The position numbers and the translations under genes are program-made. Positions 45,590 through 55,200 of a stretch of 64,000 nt of DNA are shown here, piece by piece; the stretch's first letter is position 1; each line of letters begins with the position of its first letter. Below the pieces are notes generated by a model. That model was not told where the DNA came from. It saw only the letters and a program-made list of their open reading frames with translations, and searched no databases. Origin of the DNA: Acinetobacter qingfengensis (GTDB lineage: Bacteria > Pseudomonadota > Gammaproteobacteria > Pseudomonadales > Moraxellaceae); NCBI RefSeq assembly GCF_008693185.1, contig NZ_VXKN01000002.1, positions 372,001 to 436,000 of the forward strand, written 5' to 3'.

Positions 45590-46828
45590 ATGCCATTAGG
45601 TCTGCTTAAATATGGATTAAGTTCAGAATATCCACTTGAAGTTGATTTCCCTCTGCCCAAAGCGCTGAAATCAAGCTATGACGTGGTCATCATTGGTGGT
45701 GGTGGTCACGGTCTGGCAACTGCTTATTACTTATCCAAATATCATGGTATCAATAATATTGCTGTACTGGACAAATCATATCTGGGCGGAGGCAATACCG
45801 CACGGAATACGGCAGTGATTCGCTCTAATTACCTCACGTCTGAAGGTGTTAAGTTTTATAGTGAGTCTGTTAAGCTGTTCAAAAATCTGTCCAATGAGTT
45901 TGATTACAACATTATGTATTCAGAACGTGGACAACTCACACTTGCCCATACCGATTCCACGGTAAGGGCTTTCAGACAACGTGCAGAAGTCAATAAACAT
46001 TTTGGTGGTCGCACAGAAATGCTGGATCGCCAGCAAATCAAGGAACTGGTGCCTTGCCTAAACCTTGATCCTGCACATTTACCTGTATTGGCAGGACTAT
46101 GGCACATTGATGGTGCAACGGCTCGTCATGATGCAGTGGCGTGGGGTTATGCCAAGGAAGCCGTTAAACGTGGCGTGGAAATTCATCAGCTTACTGAAGT
46201 AGAGGATTTTGTTGTTGACGGCAACAAGATCACAGCGATTAAAACCAATCGCGGGACAATTCAGTGTGGTTGTGCAGTACAGGCGATTGCCGGTGCCTCA
46301 TCAATCTTGATGAATAAATTAAATATTCGTGCGCCAATTCATACTTTCCCTTTGCAAGCTATGGTGTCACAGCCTTTTAAACCCTTTCTAAATCCTTTGG
46401 TGAGTTCTTCGGCATTACATTGTTATGTGCAACAAACCAGCCGTGGTGAAATTGTATTTGGTGGTGGTTCCGATCCTTATCCACTTTACAACACGCGTTC
46501 TACACTGGATTTAAAAGAAAGCTTGCTGGCTCATGCCATCGAGATGTTCCCGTTTATGGCCAATGTCAAATTAATGCGTCAATGGGCTGGAATTACCGAT
46601 ATGACGCCGGACTATAGTCCAATCATGGGGAAATCACCCTATGACAATTATTATCTAGATGCCGGTTGGGGAACTTGGGGCTTCAAAGCCACACCGATCT
46701 GTGGCAAAACCATGGCTGAACTTGTGGCAACCGGAAAAACACCGGAACTGATCACCCCATTTGCACTGGAACGATTTAGCAAATTCCATCAAGTCAACGA
46801 GATGGGCGCAACAGCTGCCAGCCATTAA
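45590..46828 (+). CDS. soxB: Heterotetrameric sarcosine-oxidase-family enzyme, beta subunit
   Basis: 412 residues. FAD domain with VVIIGGGGHGLATAYYL (about 32-48) and the catalytic-site RSNYLTSEGVKFY. His180 in ATARHDAVAWGYA aligns with the histidine that carries covalent FMN in tetrameric sarcosine oxidase. The C-terminal DYSPIMGKSP and DAGWGTWGFKATP segments are typical. Strong CGGAGGAATT site at the ATG. It could instead be N-methylglutamate dehydrogenase MgdA, which is homologous and has the same gene order. Confidence 0.9.
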   Translation: MPLGLLKYGLSSEYPLEVDFPLPKALKSSYDVVIIGGGGHGLATAYYLSKYHGINNIAVLDKSYLGGGNTARNTAVIRSNYLTSEGVKFYSESVKLFKNLSNEFDYNIMYSERGQLTLAHTDSTVRAFRQRAEVNKHFGGRTEMLDRQQIKELVPCLNLDPAHLPVLAGLWHIDGATARHDAVAWGYAKEAVKRGVEIHQLTEVEDFVVDGNKITAIKTNRGTIQCGCAVQAIAGASSILMNKLNIRAPIHTFPLQAMVSQPFKPFLNPLVSSSALHCYVQQTSRGEIVFGGGSDPYPLYNTRSTLDLKESLLAHAIEMFPFMANVKLMRQWAGITDMTPDYSPIMGKSPYDNYYLDAGWGTWGFKATPICGKTMAELVATGKTPELITPFALERFSKFHQVNEMGATAASH

Positions 46829-46839
46829 GGAGAGAACCG

Positions 46840-47172
46840 ATGAAAATTTTACATTGCCCACTTAATGGTGACCGAAACATTAGTGAATTTAGTTACGGTG
46901 GCGAATTTAAAGTAATGCCTGACCAGAATACCTGTACAGATGAAGCATGGGCTGATTATGTTTTTAACAGCGACAACATTGCCGGTGTCGTCACAGAATG
47001 GTGGATGCATACCCCAAGCAGTTATTGGTTTATTGCTGAACGCCATACTGTCAGCGATGAAATTCTTGCCACTTACGACCCACGGGAATTCTTTCAAAAA
47101 AAAGGCTTAAGCCCACAAGATTTTCTGGGTCAATCCGTTGAATATAAATCGGCTGAGGAGTCTAAATCATGA
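46840..47172 (+). CDS. soxD: Sarcosine-oxidase-family delta subunit with degenerate zinc site
   Basis: 110 residues, matching SoxD in length and pattern (SEFSYGGEFKVMPD, WADYVFNSDNIAGVVTEWWMH, RHTVSDEILATYDP). Classical SoxD binds zinc through CPxCG near the N-terminus and a later His/Cys pair. Here the first motif reads CPLNG, losing the second Cys, and HTPSSYWF lacks the later Cys, so the zinc site is probably lost. Overlaps soxA by four bases. Confidence 0.88.
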   Translation: MKILHCPLNGDRNISEFSYGGEFKVMPDQNTCTDEAWADYVFNSDNIAGVVTEWWMHTPSSYWFIAERHTVSDEILATYDPREFFQKKGLSPQDFLGQSVEYKSAEESKS

Positions 47173-50081
47173 GTAATCCGACATCTTTATCTCGACTCCC
47201 ACTACCTTACGGCTTGTTGATTGACCGTAATCAACCTGTTTCTTTTGAATTTGATCATCAACGATTTCAGGGTTTTTCCGGGGACAGTATTGCCAGTGCG
47301 TTGATTGCCAATCAACGCTGGATTATGTCACGTTCTTTTAAATATCATCGTCCCCGTGCACCATTAAGCATGGCCGGACAGGACGCCAATACTTTAATCC
47401 AGCTTAAAGAAGAAGCCAATGTTTTGGCAGATACCACCCTCATTCAACCCAACCTTGTGGTCGCAGGACAAAATTTCAATGGATCTTTACTCAAGGACTC
47501 AGATGCTTTCTTGGGTAAGTTTTCAAAATTTATGCCGGTTGGATTTTATTACCGTTCATTCTACAAGCCTAAAGGGATCTGGAAATTCTGGGAACCGATT
47601 ATTCGTAAAAAAGCCGGTTTAGGCGTTCTGGATCTGGATTTCAAACCAGAATATTATGACAAGGCATATTTATTTACCGATATCGCCATTATTGGTTCCG
47701 GTCCTGCCGGATTACAGGCAGCGTTAACTGCAGCTGAAGCAGGTGCAAAAGTTACCCTGATTGAACAGGAAAAAATTCTTGGCGGTAGTCTGAACTATGC
47801 ACGTTTTGACCTTGATGGACAAAAAGCCCAGTCACTGAAACAAAAACTCATTGAGGCTGTTCATCAACATGCCAATATTTGTGTGATGACCGATGCCATT
47901 TGTAATGCATGGTTTACCGATCATTATTTGCCGATTATTCAGGGTAAACGCATGTACAAACTACGTGCAAAAAAATGTATCGTAGCCAGCGGAAGTTTTG
48001 ATCAACCGGTTGTTTTTCATAACAATGACCTACCGGGTGTGATCTTAACCAGCGCAGTACAACGTCTTATTAAACTGTATGCAGTTAAACCCGGAAAAAA
48101 TGCGGTTATTTTAACCGGTAATGATGATGGCTATCTGGCAGCACTAGATTTGATTGAAGCGGGTATTCAGGTAAAAGCATTGGTTGATATGCGCAATGCA
48201 CCTGCCAATCCATCTTTGCAATCCCGTCTGGAAAAACATAATATTCCGTGCCATCTCAATAGTACAGTCTATGCAGCACAGCATAGCAATGGTATGCAGC
48301 ACATCACGGGCGTTGATATTCGTACAATTACGGGTGAAGGCAAAGTTGCTGAACAATCGACAAAAATCTCCTGTGATTTACTCTGTATGTCATCAGGTTA
48401 TATGCCGGTTTATCAATTACTTTGTCAGGCAGGTGGCAAACTTAATTATCTGGATCATAAAGCCATGTTTAATATTAGTGGCTTGCCAAAAGGTTTATTG
48501 ATTACAGGTTCAGTCAATGGCGTACATGATATTGACCATGTATTGATTGATGGCGCTCAGGCTGCCAATGTAGCGTTAAGTGAATTGGGTCTGGCGAGTC
48601 CACCACAGCAAGAAGTATTCGAGGAAGCTTCGGTTAATTTTAGCTGGCCAATCTTTCCTCACCCAAAAGGTAAAGAATTTGTCGATTATGATGAAGATTT
48701 GCAAATTGCAGATATCGTCAATGCAGCCCGTACAGGTTATCGTGACATACAATTAGTCAAACGTTACTCTACAGTAGGTATGGGGCCATCACAAGGACGT
48801 CATTCTGCTTTACCAACTGCTCGTCTGGTAGCAAAAACTACCCAGCGCACAGTGACTGAAACCGGAGTAACGACTGCCCGCCCACCATTTACTGTAGAAA
48901 AACTGGCGCATGTTGCCGGGCGAGGTTTTGATCCCTATCGTCAAACTGCCATGCATCAACGTCATCTTGAACTTGGTGCAAAAATGATGCCTGCGGGAAC
49001 ATGGCAACGTCCTGCTTTTTATGGAGATGCCAACACACGTCAGGAAAATATTGCCAGAGAAGTACAATGTGTACATCAGAATGTCGCCATCATTGATGTA
49101 TCGACTTTGGGTGGACTAGAAATTCGTGGTGCAGATAGTGCAGAATTTTTAAATCGTATGTATACCTTTGGTTTTGCCAAATTACCTGTCGGTAAAACCC
49201 GTTATGCGGTGATGGCCAACGAACACGGTATTGTCATTGATGATGGTGTTTGTGCACGACTATCTGATCATCACTTTTATGTGACAGCCACCACCAGTGG
49301 TGTGGATCGTATTTATCAACAAATGCTGAAATGGAATGTGCAATGGCGTTTAAATATTGACATTACCAACGTGACTACAGCCATTTCTGCGGTCAATATT
49401 GCCGGACCAAACTCTCGTAAAGTGATGGAAAGAGTGTGTCAGGACATCGACCTGAGTGCAGAAGCATTTCCATATTTAGGCGTACGTTGCGGAACAATCC
49501 ATAATATTCCGGTACGTGTCATGAGAGTTGGTTTTGTCGGCGAACTGGGCTATGAAATCCATTTCCCTACCCGTTATGGCGAATTTATGTGGGATCTACT
49601 GATGGACGCTGGCAAGCCCTTTGACATGCTGCCATTTGGTGTAGAAAGTCAACGTTTACTGCGTCTGGAAAAAGGCCATATCATCATCAGTCAGGATACC
49701 GATGGCATGTCACATCCAAAAGAAGTTGATCTGGGCTGGGCCGTCAGCCGGAATAAACCGTTCTTTGTCGGTAAACGCTCAATTGCCATTTTGGAAGCAC
49801 AACCTTTGAAACGCAAACTGGTGGCATTTGAACTGGATAAAAGCAGCCAACAACCGCTGGAAGGTCATATCGTACTGGAAGGTGAAAATATTTCCGGCAA
49901 CATCACCTCCTGTGAATATTCACCAACACTGGATAAAATCATTGGTTTGGCCTATGTTTCGATTAACCAGAGTGAAATCGATACCACCTTTCCAATTCGG
50001 GTTGAAGGCGGTGCAATGGTGCATGCCAAAGTTGTTAAGGCACCATTTTATGATCCTGAAAACAAACGCCAGGAGATGTAA
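47169..50081 (+). CDS. soxA: Sarcosine-oxidase-family alpha subunit
   Basis: 970 residues in three parts: an N-terminal ferredoxin-like region without cluster cysteines (SRSFKYHRPRAPLS, about 57), an NAD/FAD domain with IAIIGSGPAGLQAA (about 173) and a C-terminal GcvT-type folate domain (about 600-960, MRVGFVGELGYEIHF). The folate domain captures the methyl carbon as methylene-THF. The translation stop is followed after two bases by soxG. Confidence 0.92.
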   Translation: MSNPTSLSRLPLPYGLLIDRNQPVSFEFDHQRFQGFSGDSIASALIANQRWIMSRSFKYHRPRAPLSMAGQDANTLIQLKEEANVLADTTLIQPNLVVAGQNFNGSLLKDSDAFLGKFSKFMPVGFYYRSFYKPKGIWKFWEPIIRKKAGLGVLDLDFKPEYYDKAYLFTDIAIIGSGPAGLQAALTAAEAGAKVTLIEQEKILGGSLNYARFDLDGQKAQSLKQKLIEAVHQHANICVMTDAICNAWFTDHYLPIIQGKRMYKLRAKKCIVASGSFDQPVVFHNNDLPGVILTSAVQRLIKLYAVKPGKNAVILTGNDDGYLAALDLIEAGIQVKALVDMRNAPANPSLQSRLEKHNIPCHLNSTVYAAQHSNGMQHITGVDIRTITGEGKVAEQSTKISCDLLCMSSGYMPVYQLLCQAGGKLNYLDHKAMFNISGLPKGLLITGSVNGVHDIDHVLIDGAQAANVALSELGLASPPQQEVFEEASVNFSWPIFPHPKGKEFVDYDEDLQIADIVNAARTGYRDIQLVKRYSTVGMGPSQGRHSALPTARLVAKTTQRTVTETGVTTARPPFTVEKLAHVAGRGFDPYRQTAMHQRHLELGAKMMPAGTWQRPAFYGDANTRQENIAREVQCVHQNVAIIDVSTLGGLEIRGADSAEFLNRMYTFGFAKLPVGKTRYAVMANEHGIVIDDGVCARLSDHHFYVTATTSGVDRIYQQMLKWNVQWRLNIDITNVTTAISAVNIAGPNSRKVMERVCQDIDLSAEAFPYLGVRCGTIHNIPVRVMRVGFVGELGYEIHFPTRYGEFMWDLLMDAGKPFDMLPFGVESQRLLRLEKGHIIISQDTDGMSHPKEVDLGWAVSRNKPFFVGKRSIAILEAQPLKRKLVAFELDKSSQQPLEGHIVLEGENISGNITSCEYSPTLDKIIGLAYVSINQSEIDTTFPIRVEGGAMVHAKVVKAPFYDPENKRQEM

Positions 50082-50083
50082 TC

Positions 50084-50755
50084 ATGCAAACTGAAAAAAT
50101 CTTGCAACCTGCTGAACGCAGCCCTATTGCCAACATTAAGGCATTGAACTATAAAGACTTTGGTCGAGGTAAAAGTTTTCTGGATCAAACCACTGCATCA
50201 GATAAAATTATCCAGCAATGCGCACTGGTAGATTTAACCAATCTTGCACGTGTTGGATTTCGTGGTACAGATAGTGCTGCTTATCTACAAAATCTAGGCT
50301 ACCAATTACCGGAAACAGCAAATACAGCTGTACAGCAAAGCAACGGTGAATGGCTCGCACGCCTTTCAGCAACTGAATATCTCATTCTTGGTACACTGAA
50401 TGATTTCGGTGTCCATGTCACAGATATTGAACAAAACTGGCAAATGACCGAGCAAGGCAATTACTTATTACCTCGTCAGGACAGTCATGCATGGTTGCAA
50501 ATCAGCGGTCAATACATTGTTGATGTTATGGCAAAATTATGCGGCGTGGATTTATCCCCTGCTGCCTTTATCAGCGGACAAGTGGCCCAAACTTCAGTTG
50601 CACGAATTAACTGTATTGTGATCAACGCTTCTACCGATATTCCGAAATTTTATATGCTGTGTGATCGTGCCAGTGCATTATATTTATGGCATGTGATACT
50701 GGATGCCATGACTGAATTTGAAGGTCAGGTGGTGGGTGTGAACACACTAATCTAG
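50084..50755 (+). CDS. soxG: Sarcosine-oxidase-family gamma subunit
   Basis: 223 residues with a GcvT-related fold, ALVDLTNLARVGFRGTDSAAYLQ (about 49-71) and the AWLQISGQYIVDVMAKLCGVDLSP segment (about 143-166). Ribosome binding site (AGGAG) lies inside the end of soxA. Completes the alpha-beta-gamma-delta complex; followed by a terminator. Confidence 0.88.
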   Translation: MQTEKILQPAERSPIANIKALNYKDFGRGKSFLDQTTASDKIIQQCALVDLTNLARVGFRGTDSAAYLQNLGYQLPETANTAVQQSNGEWLARLSATEYLILGTLNDFGVHVTDIEQNWQMTEQGNYLLPRQDSHAWLQISGQYIVDVMAKLCGVDLSPAAFISGQVAQTSVARINCIVINASTDIPKFYMLCDRASALYLWHVILDAMTEFEGQVVGVNTLI

Positions 50756-50772
50756 GCATTAAAACCATCGCT

Positions 50773-50808
50773 CAGCCATTTTATGCAAGTAAGATGGCTG
50801 TTGTTTTT
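50773..50808 (+). terminator. Terminator of purU-folD-soxBDAG
   Basis: CAGCCATTTTA-TGCAAG-TAAGATGGCTG stem of 11 bp followed by TTGTTTTTTT; 18 bases after soxG. Confidence 0.88.
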
Positions 50809-50955
50809 TTATCGTTAAATTTTTCACAAATCTATCGATTTTGCTTCACAAATTTGGCCATGCATTCATCAAAGTCAAGCAGTGATGTATAACCGATCAG
50901 CGTAAGCAATTTTTTCCTAAAATTTATGTTACCTTAATGCCATCGTAATACTGAA

Positions 50956-52212
50956 ATGGCGCATCGTATGTCCGTGCATTTTTTTCATACTTCTGATTGG
51001 CATCTGGGACAATTCTTTCATGGTCACCCACGTCATTATGAGCATGAGCAATTTCTTGCATGGTTACTCGAACAAATTCAATCTAAACAACCCAATGCAT
51101 TATTGATCGCTGGTGACATATTCGATGTAATCAATCCCGGCGCACAGGCACAAAAACAACTGTATCAGTTTCTTGCCGATGTACATCAGCTTGCGCCAAA
51201 CATGCAAACCTTAATGATTGCCGGTAATCATGATTCAGGTTATCGCATTGAACAGGTTGAACCTTTACTGGAAAAATATCGAGCCAAATCCGTAGGCATC
51301 TTACAACGTAATACAACAGGCCAACCGGATTTGGAACGTTTGATTGTGCCCATTTACGATATCAATCAAAAAATTATTGCATGGTGTATTGCCCTGCCTT
51401 TTTTACGCCCTGCAGAAATTACTGGTTATCAGGAATTTGCTGAAGATAGTCAAACTGCAATTGCTCATTTACATGAAAAAATTATTGCACTGGCCAAAGT
51501 AAAGGCCCAACCGGATCAGGCATTGATTCTAATGTCACATGCACATCTACAAGGCAGTGAAACCTCCGATTCAGAACGTCCCATTGTTATTGGTAATGAA
51601 GAGGCTTTATCTACACAGCTTTTTTCAGACGGTATTGATTATGTTGCACTCGGACATTTACACAAACCCCAACAGGTTGGTGCTACAAATATTCGTTATT
51701 CCGGTTCACCTATTCCTTTGTCTTTTAGCGAAGTGCGCTATCCCCATCAAATTCTGGATGTGACCATTGATCCTTTAGCATCAGAGCAACGCCTTGATGT
51801 ACATAGTATTCGTATTCCCCGCTTTGTTGACTTGATTCCTGTTCGAGGTGAGTTAAACGATGTACTACAAAAAATTCAACAACTTGAACACGGTGAATTT
51901 ATTCCTGTCGAACAGCGACATTTTGTTGATGTAGAATATTATTCGCATAGCGCACCACCTTTGGATTTAAGACAACAAATTGAGCAAGCTTTACCGGACA
52001 ATCGCTATCGTTTGGTTCGTCTGGCCCGAAAATTAACCGACTCAACCACGTCATCCACACAAGGCTCAAAAATTGATCTTGCCCCGCCTACACCACAACA
52101 ATTATTTCAGCAACTTTGGCACAATATGGGACATACGCCAGATACACAGGTTGAACAGGACTTTATTAGCCTATTACATGAGGCAGAACAACAACAGCAT
52201 TCAGATCATTAA
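50956..52212 (+). CDS. sbcD: Nuclease SbcCD subunit D
   Basis: Mre11-type metallophosphatase that cleaves hairpin and blocked DNA ends together with SbcC. 418 residues. Metal motifs are HTSDWHLGQ (about 11), AGDIFD (about 54), AGNHDSGY (about 89), MSHAHLQG and ALGHLHKPQ. The ATG at 50956 is used; an in-frame ATG four codons later is equally possible, since no clear Shine-Dalgarno distinguishes them. Followed by sbcC after 9 bases. Confidence 0.93.
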   Translation: MAHRMSVHFFHTSDWHLGQFFHGHPRHYEHEQFLAWLLEQIQSKQPNALLIAGDIFDVINPGAQAQKQLYQFLADVHQLAPNMQTLMIAGNHDSGYRIEQVEPLLEKYRAKSVGILQRNTTGQPDLERLIVPIYDINQKIIAWCIALPFLRPAEITGYQEFAEDSQTAIAHLHEKIIALAKVKAQPDQALILMSHAHLQGSETSDSERPIVIGNEEALSTQLFSDGIDYVALGHLHKPQQVGATNIRYSGSPIPLSFSEVRYPHQILDVTIDPLASEQRLDVHSIRIPRFVDLIPVRGELNDVLQKIQQLEHGEFIPVEQRHFVDVEYYSHSAPPLDLRQQIEQALPDNRYRLVRLARKLTDSTTSSTQGSKIDLAPPTPQQLFQQLWHNMGHTPDTQVEQDFISLLHEAEQQQHSDH

Positions 52213-52221
52213 AGGCTATCT

Positions 52222-55200
52222 ATGAAAATTCTACGTTTGGGATTGAGTAATCTAGCCTCTTTATCTGGCGAACAAAATATTGATTTTGAATCAGAGCCTC
52301 TGGCACATGCAGGTTTGATTGCCATTACCGGAAAAACCGGTGCAGGAAAGTCCACTTTACTTGATGCCATGTGTCTGGCTTTATTTGACCAGATTCCACG
52401 TTTAAACGGTGCAGCAGGCACATTGCAGGATGCCAGTGGACAAGGCATTGCCATCAAGGATTCCAAACATATTTTAAGACGTGGATGTACACACGCTTAT
52501 GCCGAAGTTGAATTTATTGCCCTGGATCAAAAACGCTATCAGGCTCGTTGGGAAATTCGCCGCGCCCGCAATAAATTAAATGGTAATCTTAAAGTTGATC
52601 GAACCATAACCTGCCTTGATGATGCACAGATTTTAACCAGCAGCAAATCTGAAGCCTCCCCATTGATTCAAAAACTGATTGGTTTAAGTTTTGAACAATT
52701 TACGCGTGCCGTATTATTGGCACAGTCTGAAGTAGGCGCTTTTTTAAAGGCCAAAGATCAGGATCGTGCCGATTTACTGGAGTATCTGACCAATTCCAAT
52801 ATTTTTAGTTTGATCAGCCAGTTATCCTTTGCAAAAACCAAGCATTATCGCGATGAACTGGAACAGCTACAACAGATTTTGGGACATATTGAACTGCTTA
52901 ACCCAGAACAACTTGCTGCACTACAACAACAAAAAACCGAATTACAAAATCAGTTGCAGGCACAACAGCAGACACAAAAAAAACTGGAACAAACACAGCA
53001 CTGGTATCAACAACAAAAACAACTGTTACATCACATCCATACAACTCAAAATGCACTGCAAGACATTGAACAACAGCAACAGGCTATTGATCAACAGCGT
53101 CATTTATTAACACAGCTTGACCAATTCAGCCAAATCCGTCCAGTATTTCATGAGCTTGATCAGGCCAGACAACAGCAAAAACAACTGGAACAAAAGAAAC
53201 AACAACAGAATCAACACGTCATACACGCCCAGCAATCTTTACAACATTGCCAACAACAATTTGAACAAGCTGAAAAAAATCTTAGTCAACATAAAACGAT
53301 GCTCAAAGATTTACAGCCAGTGCTACAAAAAGCATTCACACACGACTCAGAACGTGAACGCTTATTAACAAACTATAAAGAAAAAAATCAAGAATTTAAG
53401 GCTTATGAAACACAGCTTTTAGAAATACAACAGCAACTCAATACTGAAACCCAGCAACAAGAAATTTTAGAAAAGCAACAACAACAGATACAAATACAAT
53501 TAGCACAAACTCAATCGATTGCAATTTTTGCTCAGGAGCCTAAAGCCAATATCGAAAAAATAACGTTTTTTCTCAATCAATGGCAACAATTACAAGCTCA
53601 ACTTCAGACATCAAATTGCAAGACAATCCATGATCTACAACAACAGCAGCAACAGTTAATATTAAATATTGCACAACATCAGCAGCAATTCGGCACACTG
53701 GATGATATCGAACAGCACATTAACAAAAATCAGGTGGAACTACAGCGATTACAACAGCAGCAACATGCAGCACAAGCTTTTTCCCGAAGTTTGGCTGACT
53801 GCCGAAATCTGCAACAGCAGCAACGACACACCAATGAAAATATTGAAAAACTTCAACCACAATTACAACAATTGCAGCAGCAATATACGCAGGCGCAACA
53901 ATCTTATTTGCAGGCAGAACAACATTTACAACACCTACAACAGATTCTAAATACACAAAAATTAATTCAAAATGAACATATTGAACATTTACGTAGTCAA
54001 TTAAAGCCAGAACATCCCTGTATGGTATGTGGAAATACACAACATCCATTTATTGAACATGAATCAGCCTTACAGCATGCCATTGCCCAAATTCAGGATC
54101 TACAGGAACAACAAGCCCTGATCGCCAAACAAGATGCACAGAACCAAGCAGAACAATTACAGCAACAATATTTTCAAGCTCAATCCAGTTTACATCATCA
54201 GCAACAACGACAACGTGAACTTGAGCTGGCATTTACACAAAGCTGGCAACAACTGCAACAAGATTATGCTGTAACCAACATGCAACTTGAGCTGCAACAG
54301 GATATTGTTGCGCTAGAGCAAGATTTTCAAAATGCTTTTAAATATTTACAACAACAATTGCAAAAATCTCAGGAACAATTAAAACATTGGCAAAATTGCC
54401 ATACTCGGGGCAAAACACTCTTTAATCAACAGCAGCAACACATAAATGACGTCATTAAAAACTATCAGCAGGCTGAACATGCCATTACGTCAAAACTTGA
54501 TTATATTTGGCAAGAAGCATGGCAACGTCAACCGGAGCATACTGCGCAACAATTAAAAAGTGACATTGAACAAAGAGTTGAACAACTTGCAATTGCAGAA
54601 CAACTTACGCAACGGGTTCAACAATCAGCTCAACAATGTTCAAATATTCAGGAAAAATTGCACTGGCTACAATCCCAACATCACAATTTACATCAGCAAG
54701 TTCAACAAATTGAACAGCAAGGTAAAGACAATAGTCGACAATTAATTGAATTAATTTCGCAACATAGCGAGCAAAAATTTACTTCAGCCCAGGCATGGCA
54801 AACAGCCTTATTGGGACAACAACAACACATTGAACAGGCTTATGAAGCAATATATTTGCAATTACAAAAGGATGACAAAAACTATCAACAACAATGTCAA
54901 CAAGAAAATGAATTACTTAGCCAGCTCACTGTCTGGCAGCACCAGATCGAACATTACCAAAATCAGCAACAACAATGGCTAAGTCAACATCCTGAATTTG
55001 ATCAACAACGAATTGATGACTGCCTGAGTCATTCATTACAGCAAATTCAAGCATTACGCAATGAGGTTCAGAGCTTCCAGCAAAACCAGACAAAAATTCA
55101 ATCTAATCTGGCAATTTATCAACAACAGCTTGATCAACATCAACAACATCTACCCGAAATCGCACAGAATGCATTGCAACAATACACACAACATATCGAA

